A stretch of 64,000 nucleotides of DNA from contig NZ_JAAOYM010000001.1 of the NCBI RefSeq assembly GCF_011761185.1, positions 930,001-994,000 of the forward strand. Direction: 5' to 3'. The position numbers were made by a program, and so were the translations under genes. The notes under the pieces are model-generated. The model searched no databases and was not told the origin of the DNA. It was given only the letters and a program-made list of their open reading frames with translations. Origin of the DNA: Saccharomonospora amisosensis. GTDB taxonomy: Bacteria; Actinomycetota; Actinomycetes; Mycobacteriales; Pseudonocardiaceae. This document shows positions 28,776 to 37,386 of the stretch, one piece after another; position 1 is the first letter of the stretch; each line of letters starts with the position of its first letter.

Positions 28776-30364
28776 GCGCACTACGAGAACTCGTGCTCCC
28801 CAGGCTCGACGGACTACGCACGTCAGGCTCCGGCTACACCGCCCGCTGCCCAGCGCACGACGACGGCCGGGCCAGCCTGTCGGTGTCAGCAGGCAAGGAA
28901 CACCCCGTCGTCCTGCACTGCCACGCCGGGTGCGATCGCGACGCCGTGCTCGACGCGCTCGGGCTCACCTGGGAGCAGATATGCCAGCCGCATGATGACC
29001 GGAAAGACGACGGCGAGTGGACCCCGAGGGGTCCTGCCGTCGCCGTCTACGACTACGTGGACGAGGCCGGTGAACTGCTGTTCCAAGTGTGCCGCACCGC
29101 GGACAAGCAGTTTCCGCAGCGACGCCCAGACCAGTCCAGGAAGAGCGGGTGGAGCTGGAAACTCGGAGATGTACGCCGCGTCCCCTACCGGCTTCCGAAG
29201 ATCATCGACGCGCTGGAGTCCGGGAAGCCGGTCTGGATCGTGGAGGGCGAGAAAGACGTTCACACCCTCGAGAGGCAGGGGCTGATCGCCACTTGCTGTC
29301 CCGGTGGCGCCGGGAAGTGGCGATCAGAGTTCGACGGATTCTTCGTCGAGGCCGATGTGACCATCGTGGCCGACCGCGACGAGCCAGGGGAAAAGCACGC
29401 ACGCGCTGTCGCCCAGTCGCTGGCCGACGTGGCCACCAGTATCCGCATTGTCGAATCCGCGGTCGGCAAGGACGCCACCGACCACTTCTCCGCTGGGCGC
29501 ACCATCGACGAGCTGGTCGAAACGTGGAACGCCACACAGGGACAGGACATCGACCTGGCACCGGACCTGTGGGAGTTCATCGGCCAAGAAGATCCACCCC
29601 CTGACTGGGTGATCCCGGACTTGCTCGAGCGAGGCGACAGGCTCATCTGGACAGGGTTCGAAGGCCTCGGCAAATCGATGTTCCTCCGCCAGTTGGCGGT
29701 GACCGTCGCCGCAGGCCTGCATCCCTTCCACTTGACCGACATCCCACAGCGAACCGTGCTGATGATCGACTGCGAGAACTCCGAACGGCAAAGTCGCCGC
29801 AAATTCCGACCACTCGCGGCCGCGTCGATCAGCTCACGTCACCGCGTCCCAGACGGGGCGCTGCGGCTCATTCACCGCCCCGCAGGCCTCGACCTGACCC
29901 GCGACGATGATGCCGCATGGCTCATCGAGCGCGTCACTGCGCACCAGCCCGACCTGCTCATGATCGGCCCGTTCTACCGCCTTCACGCAGCGAACATCAA
30001 CGAGGAACAAGCAGCACGCCGAACGGTGGCGATACTCGACGCGGCCCGCACCAAGGTCGACTGTGCTCTCGTCGTCGAAGCACACGCCGGCCACGGTGAA
30101 CAGGGTGCGAACCGATCAGTTCGCCCACTCGGGAGCTCGCTACTGCTGCGCTGGCCCGAGTTCGGCTACGGCATCAAGCCGGCAATAGAACCTGATCAAC
30201 ACGGGCGCGTGAAGCTGGTCAAGGTGGAGCGGTGGCGAGGAGATCGCGCCGAACGCGACTGGCCAACCCAGCTCGTGTGGGGCGACCCATGGCCGTGGCA
30301 ACACGTCAAGCACGGCCACGTGCAGAAACACCCCGAAGGCTGGCAGCAAAAGTACGACGACTGA
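28772..30364 (+). CDS. Phage primase-helicase (CHC2 zinc finger, TOPRIM, RecA-like ATPase)
   Basis: The 530-residue protein has a CHC2-like zinc finger (C26, H29, C50, C54 in CPAHDD and LHCHAGC), a TOPRIM domain (VWIVEGEKD near 153, IVADRDEPG near 198), then an AAA/RepA-type ATPase with Walker A GFEGLGKS near 295 and Walker B VLMIDCENSE. This fits a combined primase and helicase for phage replication. GTG 28772 (MSALREL) is chosen; ATG 28760 would add four residues. It overlaps the initiator stop. Confidence 0.88.
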   Translation: MSALRELVLPRLDGLRTSGSGYTARCPAHDDGRASLSVSAGKEHPVVLHCHAGCDRDAVLDALGLTWEQICQPHDDRKDDGEWTPRGPAVAVYDYVDEAGELLFQVCRTADKQFPQRRPDQSRKSGWSWKLGDVRRVPYRLPKIIDALESGKPVWIVEGEKDVHTLERQGLIATCCPGGAGKWRSEFDGFFVEADVTIVADRDEPGEKHARAVAQSLADVATSIRIVESAVGKDATDHFSAGRTIDELVETWNATQGQDIDLAPDLWEFIGQEDPPPDWVIPDLLERGDRLIWTGFEGLGKSMFLRQLAVTVAAGLHPFHLTDIPQRTVLMIDCENSERQSRRKFRPLAAASISSRHRVPDGALRLIHRPAGLDLTRDDDAAWLIERVTAHQPDLLMIGPFYRLHAANINEEQAARRTVAILDAARTKVDCALVVEAHAGHGEQGANRSVRPLGSSLLLRWPEFGYGIKPAIEPDQHGRVKLVKVERWRGDRAERDWPTQLVWGDPWPWQHVKHGHVQKHPEGWQQKYDD

Positions 30365-30378
30365 CGGAACGGATCAGT

Positions 30379-30567
30379 ATGAACCCCGACCCGAAAGCGC
30401 TGGACCTGTTGGACCAGGCGTTGCAGAACCCTGCTCATGTCCACATCGGACACATTGATGTTGATAATATCAGAGTCACGCAGCCGAGCGAGGACGCTGG
30501 CACCGGCAAGGACTACTCCCTCCGCAAGCTCCGCAAGGACGCCCCCGAGCAGGTCAAGGCCGGTTAG
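30379..30567 (+). CDS. Small hypothetical phage protein
   Basis: The 62-residue protein is charged and unrecognised, with an amphipathic start (DPKALDLLDQALQNP) and a basic C-terminus. It lies between the primase-helicase and HNH genes on the same strand; its stop abuts the HNH start. Confidence 0.55.
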   Translation: MNPDPKALDLLDQALQNPAHVHIGHIDVDNIRVTQPSEDAGTGKDYSLRKLRKDAPEQVKAG

Positions 30568-30846
30568 GTGAGCAACGCATGGGCAGGCGGCAGCACTCGG
30601 GCGTGGCGACGCACCCGGTTGCAGGTCGCTGCACGTGACAGGTGGATCTGCCAACTGTGCGGCCAGCGCATCAACCCACGACTGCGTGACCCAGACCCAC
30701 AGTCACTGTCCATCCACCACACCCGGGGCAAGGCGTACGGCGACGACCAGCGCTACCTCGTCGCCACGCACCGACAGTGCAACCTTGAGGCAGGCGACCC
30801 CACCCGGGCACCGGACCCGGCGCCACGACCAATGACGAGATGGTGA
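30568..30846 (+). CDS. HNH endonuclease
   Basis: The 92-residue protein has the beta-beta-alpha-metal HNH core: paired cysteines C28/C31 (ICQLCGQRI), HH at 50-51 (LSIHHTRGKAYGD) and H68-x2-C71-N72 (THRQCNLEAG). HNH proteins next to terminase are needed for packaging cleavage in HK97-like phages, and the position here, just before terS/terL, fits that role. Confidence 0.9.
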   Translation: MSNAWAGGSTRAWRRTRLQVAARDRWICQLCGQRINPRLRDPDPQSLSIHHTRGKAYGDDQRYLVATHRQCNLEAGDPTRAPDPAPRPMTRW

Positions 30847-30929
30847 CGCATGACGACACACGATCAAGCCCGTGACCAGCGCAAACGTCAGCGCTGTGAC
30901 CTGCGGTTTTCCCCAGCGGCGACCGGGCC

Positions 30930-30958
30930 GGACACCCCCGTCCTTCTGTCCTTTTTTT
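30930..30958 (+). terminator. Rho-independent terminator candidate before the late genes
   Basis: GGACA and TGTCC form a 5-bp stem (an inner GGAC/GTCC pairing is an alternative), directly followed by seven T residues (30952-30958). It sits in the 137-bp gap between HNH and the small terminase gene, where an early/late boundary would be expected. Confidence 0.5.
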
Positions 30959-30983
30959 GCGCGCAAGCCCGCAGGCCACGGCG

Positions 30984-31304
30984 ATGACGGATCGGAAGAC
31001 GGCGAGTGTGCTGGCGGCGCTGTACGCCGCGTTGCGCGAGGTCGAGACGACACCGGGGGATGCGGCGGCGGTGGCGCTGGCGAAGCGGTACGCGGCGCTG
31101 GTCGACGCGGACGAGGCGGCGGCGGTGAAGGTGGGGCCGTTGCTGCTGGACTGTCTGCGTGAGCTGCGGATGACGCCGAAGGCGCGGGCGGCGGTGGTGA
31201 AGGGAGCGGACGGTGACGGCGGTAAGCCTCGATCCAAGCTCGACGAGTTGCGCGAGCGTCGTCGGCAGCAGCGAACCGCGGATATGGACACCGCCACTTC
31301 GTGA
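30984..31304 (+). CDS. Terminase small subunit
   Basis: The 106-residue helical protein (VLAALYAALREVETTP, then VGPLLLDCLRELRMTPKARAA, shown in part) precedes the large subunit and overlaps it by about 90 bp. It resembles P27/actinophage small terminases that recognise pac/cos DNA. The start is ATG 30984. Family assignment rests mainly on position and size. Confidence 0.7.
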   Translation: MTDRKTASVLAALYAALREVETTPGDAAAVALAKRYAALVDADEAAAVKVGPLLLDCLRELRMTPKARAAVVKGADGDGGKPRSKLDELRERRRQQRTADMDTATS

Positions 31305-32736
31305 GTTGACGCCGGCCACGAGCTACGGGTTCGACGTGATCGAGTTCGCCGACGGCGTGCTCGGGCAGCCGCTGGACCCGTGGCAAGAGTGGCTGGTGAT
31401 CCATGGTGGTGAGTTGTTGCCGGATGGGCGGCCGAGGTTCCGTCAGGTCGTGGTGTTGGTCGCGCGGCAGAACGGCAAGACGCATCTGCTCGTGGTGCTG
31501 AGCCTGTTCTGGCTGTTCGTGGAGTTGCGGCGCACGGTGCTGGGCACGTCGACGAATCTCGGGTACGCCAAGGAGAGTTGGGAGAAGGCGGTCGGGATGG
31601 CCGAGTCGTCGCCGGAGTTGGCCGAGGAGATCGCGCGTGTGCGGCGGGCTGCTGGCGAGGAGTCGCTGGTCACTGTGCACGGGTGTCGGTACAAGATCGC
31701 TGCCAGCAACCGCAAGGGTGGCCGGTCGTTGACGATCGACCGGCTGATCTTGGATGAGTTGCGTGAGCATGATTCGTGGGATGCGTGGAACGCGGCCATT
31801 CCGGCGATGAACGCGGTGCCGGATGCTCAGGCGTGGGCGATCACGAACCAGGGTGACGACAAGTCGGTGGTGTTGGAGTCGCTGCGTGCGTCGGCGTCGC
31901 GGTTCTTGGACATGGGTGAGGGTGATCCGCGGCTGGGGTTGTTCGAGTGGTCGGCGCCGGATGGTGCCGAGCCTGACGACGCCTCGGCGCTGGCGGCCGC
32001 GAACCCGAACTTGGGGCACCGGGTCGAGCTCGACGGGCTGCTGGGCGACGCGCGCCGGGCGAAGGCGGCGGGTGGTGAGGAGTTGGCCGGGTTCCGGACC
32101 GAGATCTTGTGTCAGCGGGTCGCGAACCTCGATCCCGCGATCAACGGTGAGGCGTGGGCGGATTGTCTGGAGCCTGGCACGCTCGACGAGCTGCGCTCGC
32201 GGGTGGCGCTGTGTTGGGATGTGTCGCTGGATGGTCGGCACGCGACGCTCGCGGCCGCGGCAGTGCTGCCGGATGGTCGGGTGCGTGTCGAGGTTGTCGC
32301 GGCGTGGGATGGCACGGCGGCGCTGCGGCGTGATCTGCCGCGCGTGGTGGGGCGGGTGCGGCCGCGCGTGGTGGGGTGGCTGCCGGATGGCCCGTCGGCG
32401 GCTGTCGCCGCTGATCTGGCCGAGCGGAAGGGCAGGTCGACGTGGCCGCCTCGGGGTGTGACGGTCGAGGAGATCCGGGGCGAGATCAACGCCGTGTGTA
32501 TGGGGTTGGGTGATCTCGTCGACGCGCGGCAGCTCGCGCACAGTGGTGATCCGCTGCTGGATGCTCAGGTGCCGGCGACGGAGAAGAAGCGTGTCGGTGA
32601 TGGGTGGCGGTTCACGCGCAGGGGCGCGGGTCACTGTGATGCGACGTATGCCCTTGCGGGCGCGGTGCATCTGGCGAGGACTTTGCCGGCGACGGTGGGT
32701 AAGCCGCGGCTGGTTGTGGCCAGCGGCGACACGTGA
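31213..32736 (+). CDS. Terminase large subunit
   Basis: This 507-residue packaging motor-nuclease has DPWQEWLVIHGGELLP at the N-terminus, Walker A VARQNGKT (about 82-89), Walker B LILDELREHD (about 178-187) with the catalytic Glu, and a C-terminal RNase H-like nuclease starting at ALCWDVSLDGRHATL. It pumps DNA into the prohead through the portal. GTG 31213 is the only good start found; the overlap with terS is long but other starts would remove the conserved region. Confidence 0.93.
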   Translation: MTAVSLDPSSTSCASVVGSSEPRIWTPPLRELTPATSYGFDVIEFADGVLGQPLDPWQEWLVIHGGELLPDGRPRFRQVVVLVARQNGKTHLLVVLSLFWLFVELRRTVLGTSTNLGYAKESWEKAVGMAESSPELAEEIARVRRAAGEESLVTVHGCRYKIAASNRKGGRSLTIDRLILDELREHDSWDAWNAAIPAMNAVPDAQAWAITNQGDDKSVVLESLRASASRFLDMGEGDPRLGLFEWSAPDGAEPDDASALAAANPNLGHRVELDGLLGDARRAKAAGGEELAGFRTEILCQRVANLDPAINGEAWADCLEPGTLDELRSRVALCWDVSLDGRHATLAAAAVLPDGRVRVEVVAAWDGTAALRRDLPRVVGRVRPRVVGWLPDGPSAAVAADLAERKGRSTWPPRGVTVEEIRGEINAVCMGLGDLVDARQLAHSGDPLLDAQVPATEKKRVGDGWRFTRRGAGHCDATYALAGAVHLARTLPATVGKPRLVVASGDT

Positions 32737-32774
32737 CATGCACGTCGGTTCATGTGTCTAGGTAGTCAGGTATC

Positions 32775-35771
32775 GTGCGGGGTGTGGGATGGTTCCGCAC
32801 GCTGTTGCGCTGGTCTGAGGCGCCGTCGAGCGCGTCGACCAGTGATGCGGTGACGTTGGAGGCGCCGCCGCCGCGTGCACGGTTCGGTGTGGATGTGCCG
32901 TCGCAAATTCTGGAGGCGGCTACCGGTGGGGGCGCGATCGCGGCGCGGGTGTCGCGGGATGAGGCGCTGCAGGTGCCGGCGGTGTTGCGGGCGCGGAATC
33001 TGATCGCGGGCACGTTGTCGACGTTGCCGATGCGGTTCCACGACCGGGATCGGCGGCAGGCGACGCCGACGACGCTGCTGGAGCAGATCGACCCGGATGT
33101 GCCGAACTCCGTGACGATGGCGGCGACGTATGAGGATCTGCTGTTCGAGAGCGTGTCGTGGTGGCGGGTGACGCGGTTCGGGTGGCATGGCTATCCGGTG
33201 GAGGCGCAGCACGTCCCGATCGACAGTGTGCATGTGAGCGGCACGGGCCGCCTGCCGTCGCAGATGCTGATTTCGCCGGATGTGCCGTACCCGTCGGATG
33301 GGCAGGTGTTCATCGACGGGATTCCGGTGGACGACCGTGAGGTGATCCGGTTCGACAGCCCGAATCCGCCGCTGTTGGTGCACGCTGCCCGCGCGATCCG
33401 CACGGCGCTGCGGCTGGATCGGACGGCGTCGTCGTATGCGGATGAGCCGACTCCGCAGGGGCTGTTGTTGCCGGAGGACGGCACGGAGCCGCTCGACGAC
33501 GGCGAGGTCGACGATCTGATGGATCGGTGGTCGACGGCTCGCCGCAACCGCACGTGGGCTTATCTGCAGGGGGTGAAGGCGCAGACGCTGCAGTGGTCGC
33601 CGGAGCAGTTGCAGTTGGCGGACGCGCGGCAGCACGCGGTGTTGGAGATCGCGCGGGCGACGGGTGTCGACCCGGAGGATCTGGGTGTGTCGACCACGTC
33701 GCGCACGTATGCGAACGCGGAGTCGCGGCGGCTGGCGCTGCTGGATTTCACGTTGGGCGCGTACGTGACCGCGGTGCAGGAGCGGTTGTCGATGCGGGAT
33801 GTGTTGCCTCGCGGCTACTACGCGAAGGTCGATTTCGCCGGGTTCTTGCGCTCGGACGCGCGGACCCGCATGGAGACCTACGAGGTGGGGCTGCGGGTGG
33901 GCGCCTACACGCATGACGAGATTCGTGAGCTCGAGGACAAGCCGCTGTTGACAGGTGATGAGCGCGCCGAGATCGAGCGGCAGCGGGCTACCGCGCCGCC
34001 GGCGGAGGAGGACAACGAGATGCCACCGACCATGCACTTCGGCGCGGGAACGGCCCAGGTGAGTTTCGATGCCGCGGAGACGGTGTCGACGTTCCGGGTG
34101 AACACCGAGAAGCGGACGATCTCCGGTCTCGTGGTGCCGTGGGGCAAGGTCGCGAACAACGGCGAGGCGAAGTGGCGGTTCGCTGACGAGTCGCTGCACT
34201 GGGTCGATGAGACCCGCACCAAGTTGAATCTCAACCACGATTCGACGCAGGCGATCGGGTATGCGGTTCGTCTGCAGAACACGTCGGCCGGTTTGGACGC
34301 GACGTTCAAGATCGCCGATGTTCCTGAGGGAGACAGGGCGCTGAAGCTCGCTGAGGGCAAGGTGTTCGACGGGTTCTCTATCGAGGTCGATCTGGAGGAC
34401 GGGTGGGAGAACGACCCGTCGGATCGGTCGGTTCGGCTCGTGCAAAGGGCCAAGTTGCGGGGTGTCGCGCTCACAGCGATGCCCGCGTTCGACGACGCCC
34501 GCGTGTCAGCGGTCGCCGCATCACTGGACAAACGGAAGGACACGGGTATGGGTGGCGAGGTCACCGCGGAGGCCGGTAAGACGGAGCAGTTCGACTTCGC
34601 GGGCTACATGAAGGGGCTCGGTGACCAGATCACCGAGTCGCACAAGAACCTGACGACCGAGCTTGCCGGTTCGATCGGCGAGTCGGTGTCGGAGGGCGTG
34701 AAGGCCGCGCTGGAGCAGTTGCCTGCGCCGCAGGACGGGCCGCAGGGGGTGCGTGCCGCTCGCTACACGGTGGGCCGTGAGGCGCCGGTGTACAGCTTCA
34801 ACGGGTTCGGGAATTCGCTGGTGCGGGACGCCTGGTATGCGGCGCGTGAGCAGGATTCCGATGCGACGGAGCGGCTGCGGAAGTACCGGGCGCAGATGGA
34901 TGAGATGTCGAAGTTGGCGGCGGCGAACTTCGCGCCGCAGTCGACGACCAGCGCGTCGCAGATCATTCCGCCCGGGTACCGGCCAGATCTGTATGTGCCG
35001 GAGTTGACGCGTGGCCGGCCGCTGGTGGGGTTGTGTTCGCGCGGGATGATCAGCAACGCGACTCCGTTCCTGGTTCCGACGTTCGGGTCGGTGACGGGCG
35101 CGACGGCTGATCACGTCGAGGGCACGAACCCTGCCGATGGGTCGCTGACGTTTGGTGAGGTGACGGTGACGCCGGGCGCGATCTCGGGTCGGTTGACGCT
35201 GACCCGCGAGATCGTCGACTCTTCGAACCCGGCGATCGATCAGATCGCGCTGGCGGCGATGCGCGAGTCGTACAACCAGCAGACCGAGGCCAAGGTCTAC
35301 ACGGAGATCAACGGGAAGGCGACCACCACCACGACATACGCGGCCGCGTCGGTGATCACCGATGTGCGGGACCTGCTCGCGCAGTACCCGTTCGTTCGGT
35401 TCGCCGCCCCGACTGGTGCGGCGATGAACCAGAAGGTGACGCGGGCGTTCGCGACCACGAATGGCAGCGATGGGCGGCCGCTGCTGCCGAGTGTGGGTGC
35501 GGAGAACACCTCGGGTCTCGGCAACGCGGTGAATCAGGGTTGGTTCATCGATGGGTTGACGTTCGTGCCCGCGTGGTCGATCGGTGACGCGTTGACCAAC
35601 GATGTGGTGCTGATCGTGAACCGGTCGGATGTGTGGGTGTGGGAGTCGCCGCTGCTGTCGTTCCGGTTCGAGGAGAAGCAGGGTCCGGCGAACATCGAGA
35701 TGAACGTGTTCGGGTATTTCGCCACCCGTGTGCTGCGCGCGTCCGGAATTTTCGCGATCAGGAACCCGTGA
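32775..35771 (+). CDS. Fused portal - prohead protease - major capsid protein with internal starts
   Basis: One continuous 998-codon frame holds three HK97-type head proteins. Residues 1-413 are portal (VPAVLRARNLIAGTLSTLPM; LEIARATGVDPEDLGVSTT in part). Residues 416-591 are the prohead protease with H488 (NLNHDS) and S535 (DGFSIEV). Residues 592-998 are the HK97-fold capsid with a helical Delta-like scaffold domain and IIPPGYRPDLY. ATG 34020 has GGAGGAGG eight bases upstream and ATG 34548 has GGAAGGA seven bases upstream, both in frame. Nested products of 583 and 407 residues are therefore expected beside the full length. Normally these are three genes. Confidence 0.9.
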   Translation: MRGVGWFRTLLRWSEAPSSASTSDAVTLEAPPPRARFGVDVPSQILEAATGGGAIAARVSRDEALQVPAVLRARNLIAGTLSTLPMRFHDRDRRQATPTTLLEQIDPDVPNSVTMAATYEDLLFESVSWWRVTRFGWHGYPVEAQHVPIDSVHVSGTGRLPSQMLISPDVPYPSDGQVFIDGIPVDDREVIRFDSPNPPLLVHAARAIRTALRLDRTASSYADEPTPQGLLLPEDGTEPLDDGEVDDLMDRWSTARRNRTWAYLQGVKAQTLQWSPEQLQLADARQHAVLEIARATGVDPEDLGVSTTSRTYANAESRRLALLDFTLGAYVTAVQERLSMRDVLPRGYYAKVDFAGFLRSDARTRMETYEVGLRVGAYTHDEIRELEDKPLLTGDERAEIERQRATAPPAEEDNEMPPTMHFGAGTAQVSFDAAETVSTFRVNTEKRTISGLVVPWGKVANNGEAKWRFADESLHWVDETRTKLNLNHDSTQAIGYAVRLQNTSAGLDATFKIADVPEGDRALKLAEGKVFDGFSIEVDLEDGWENDPSDRSVRLVQRAKLRGVALTAMPAFDDARVSAVAASLDKRKDTGMGGEVTAEAGKTEQFDFAGYMKGLGDQITESHKNLTTELAGSIGESVSEGVKAALEQLPAPQDGPQGVRAARYTVGREAPVYSFNGFGNSLVRDAWYAAREQDSDATERLRKYRAQMDEMSKLAAANFAPQSTTSASQIIPPGYRPDLYVPELTRGRPLVGLCSRGMISNATPFLVPTFGSVTGATADHVEGTNPADGSLTFGEVTVTPGAISGRLTLTREIVDSSNPAIDQIALAAMRESYNQQTEAKVYTEINGKATTTTTYAAASVITDVRDLLAQYPFVRFAAPTGAAMNQKVTRAFATTNGSDGRPLLPSVGAENTSGLGNAVNQGWFIDGLTFVPAWSIGDALTNDVVLIVNRSDVWVWESPLLSFRFEEKQGPANIEMNVFGYFATRVLRASGIFAIRNP
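34004..34022 (+). promoter_or_regulatory. Internal ribosome-binding site and ATG for protease-capsid
   Basis: GGAGGAGG (34004-34011) stands eight bases before ATG 34020-34022, codon 416 of the fused frame. The codons it uses (…EED…) are a normal portal C-terminus without its stop. Confidence 0.75.
34534..34550 (+). promoter_or_regulatory. Internal ribosome-binding site and ATG for the capsid protein
   Basis: GGAAGGA (34534-34540) lies seven bases before ATG 34548-34550, codon 592. Translation from here would give a 407-residue capsid precursor, a typical HK97-family size. Confidence 0.75.
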
Positions 35772-35779
35772 GGTCGACT

Positions 35780-35959
35780 ATGCCATACAAGAATGTTGTT
35801 CTTGACTCTCATCTTTCTCCGGACGGGAAGATACATATCTTCGTCATCCAAGAAGATGCGGTGTCACTCAATGATTTTCGCGTGATATGCGACGCGGGAT
35901 CCGATGAGACCACATCGAGATTGATCAGGAATTCATTGAATGCTTCAGAGACGGTGTGA
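35780..35959 (+). CDS. Small hypothetical head-region protein
   Basis: The 59-residue protein (MPYKNVVLDSHLSPDGKIHI...) is unrecognised. Its DNA is markedly AT-richer than flanking structural genes, suggesting recent acquisition. The ATG overlaps no other gene and follows AGGT. Confidence 0.5.
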   Translation: MPYKNVVLDSHLSPDGKIHIFVIQEDAVSLNDFRVICDAGSDETTSRLIRNSLNASETV

Positions 35960-35961
35960 TT

Positions 35962-36135
35962 ATGGTTGCTTCGAGGAGGAAGGACCCGCCAGAGTCGGCG
36001 GAGATCGAATCACCTGAGCCTGTCCAGCGGAAACGGTCCGAGCCGACGGTGTCTCAGGCCGATGCGATCGCCAGGGAACGGGCCAAGAATCTGCACCGTC
36101 GCGCCCGCCTGGGTCGCGTCGGGGATCGGAGGTAG
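35962..36135 (+). CDS. Small basic hypothetical protein
   Basis: The 57-residue, Arg/Lys/Glu-rich protein (ending RRARLGRVGDRR) has no hydrophobic core, so it is probably disordered or nucleic-acid-binding. It sits in the head module between capsid and decoration genes. GGAGG in its last codons serves the next gene. Confidence 0.5.
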   Translation: MVASRRKDPPESAEIESPEPVQRKRSEPTVSQADAIARERAKNLHRRARLGRVGDRR

Positions 36136-36138
36136 ATC

Positions 36139-36447
36139 GTGGCGCTGCTGGCGGTTCAGGATGCGACGGAGGGCGCGGCGGTCACTCTCACCGCAGCTTC
36201 GGCCGGTGGTGATCAGATCCCGCAGGGTGTGCGGGCGGGTGGCTGGCAGCTGGGACACCTGCTGCTGGTCATAAACGGTGGCGCGGCGGCGATCACGGTG
36301 ACCGTCGCCGGAATGGCTCCGGTGAGTGTGCCCGCCGGCGGGACGGCGGTGATCCCGGCGTACGGGATCTATCGTGGATCTCCCCGCGACATCACCTACA
36401 GCGCGGTCACGTCGGTGACGGTCGCGGCGGTCCGGGTGTCGGGCTGA
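36139..36447 (+). CDS. Head decoration-like protein, copy A
   Basis: The 102-residue all-beta protein is rich in Gly, Ala, Val and Thr, with no signal peptide. It is a paralogue of the gene at 37,054: both end in ITYSAVTSVTVAAV, and 32 bases (36391-36422 and 37321-37352) are identical. A capsid decoration or head-fibre base role is inferred from position and fold. GTG 36139 has GGAGG six bases upstream. Confidence 0.6.
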   Translation: MALLAVQDATEGAAVTLTAASAGGDQIPQGVRAGGWQLGHLLLVINGGAAAITVTVAGMAPVSVPAGGTAVIPAYGIYRGSPRDITYSAVTSVTVAAVRVSG

Positions 36448-36449
36448 TC

Positions 36450-37052
36450 ATGGTGTGGCAGCCGGATTACGTGACGGTCACGGAGCTGGCCGACTATGTG
36501 CATGCCGACGAGATCGTCGACGGCGCAGAGTTGGGTTTGGCTGTGGCCGCCGCGTCCCGTGCTGTCGACCGGTTCACTAAGCGCCAGTTCGGACAGACCG
36601 ACACGGCGGAGGAGCGGTTCTACACGCCCTACTGGTCGGAGCGGCGTGGTGTGTGGCTGGTGTTGACCGACGACGTGGCGGTCGCGCCGACCGATGTGGC
36701 CACGAGCAGCGATGGGGTCACGTTCACCGTGGTGGCGTCCGCGGTGTTGTTGCCGCGGAACGCGGCCGCCGAGCAGCGGCCGTGGACGATGCTGCAGCTG
36801 CCGGCGACTAGTGCGGGGATTGCGGTGGATGGGGTGCGGGTGACCGCACAGTTCGGGTGGACCGCGGTACCGGACACGGTGAAGCAGGCGACCCTGTTGC
36901 AGGCGTCGCGGGTGTTCACCCGTCGTGACGCGCCATTCGGGATCGCTGGGTCGCCGGATCAGGGTTCGGAGATGCGGCTGCTGGCGAAGTTGGACCCGGA
37001 TGTTCAGGTGATGCTGGCGGATTATCGGCTGCGGCCGGTGAAGGTGGGATGA
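36450..37052 (+). CDS. Head-tail connector (adaptor) protein
   Basis: The 200-residue protein has the gp6/adaptor-like helical start (YVTVTELADYVHADE, LAVAAASRAVDRFTKRQF) and a beta middle, ending in a helical tail (MRLLAKLDPDVQVMLADYRL). Adaptors seal the portal after packaging. It lies between the two decoration-like paralogues. Confidence 0.75.
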   Translation: MVWQPDYVTVTELADYVHADEIVDGAELGLAVAAASRAVDRFTKRQFGQTDTAEERFYTPYWSERRGVWLVLTDDVAVAPTDVATSSDGVTFTVVASAVLLPRNAAAEQRPWTMLQLPATSAGIAVDGVRVTAQFGWTAVPDTVKQATLLQASRVFTRRDAPFGIAGSPDQGSEMRLLAKLDPDVQVMLADYRLRPVKVG

Positions 37053-37053
37053 C

Positions 37054-37377
37054 ATGGCTGTCCTGAGTGTGCAGCAGGTACCGATCACGGGGTTGGCTGC
37101 GGTGACGTTCACCGCCGCCGATGTCGCCGGCGATGAGGTTCCCGCGAACCGGGGCGTGCTGTTGTTGGTGCGCAACGACGACACGCTCGCCAAGACCATC
37201 ACTGTCGCGACACCAGGCACGGTGCGTGGCTTGGCGATCGAGGACCCGCAGGTGAGCATCGCCGCCGGCACCATCGGCGCGATCAGCGTGGTGCGGTCGG
37301 TGTTCGGGGCGACGGCGCAGATCACCTACAGCGCGGTCACGTCGGTGACGGTGGCCGCGGTTGTCGTGGACATGTAG
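37054..37377 (+). CDS. Head decoration-like protein, copy B
   Basis: The 107-residue beta-rich paralogue of the protein at 36,139 shares its C-terminal strand sequence and a 32-bp identical DNA segment. The N-terminal halves have diverged (copy B has PANRGVLLLVRNDDT). It may be an alternative decoration subunit. Confidence 0.6.
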   Translation: MAVLSVQQVPITGLAAVTFTAADVAGDEVPANRGVLLLVRNDDTLAKTITVATPGTVRGLAIEDPQVSIAAGTIGAISVVRSVFGATAQITYSAVTSVTVAAVVVDM

Positions 37378-37386
37378 GGGGCCGTC

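Noticed and set aside
30850-30987. 45-residue ORF overlapping the small terminase start by ATGA
   Set aside because: It spans the terminator hairpin and T-run (read as Phe codons), and the sequence is not protein-like; overlap is probably chance.
30703-32739. 678-codon minus-strand ORF opposite the terminase
   Set aside because: Arg/Pro/His-rich shadow of the terminase gene; no recognisable domain and no ribosome-binding site.
32766-34445. 559-codon minus-strand ORF opposite the portal/protease region
   Set aside because: Composition of an antisense shadow; the sense frame carries clear portal and protease motifs.
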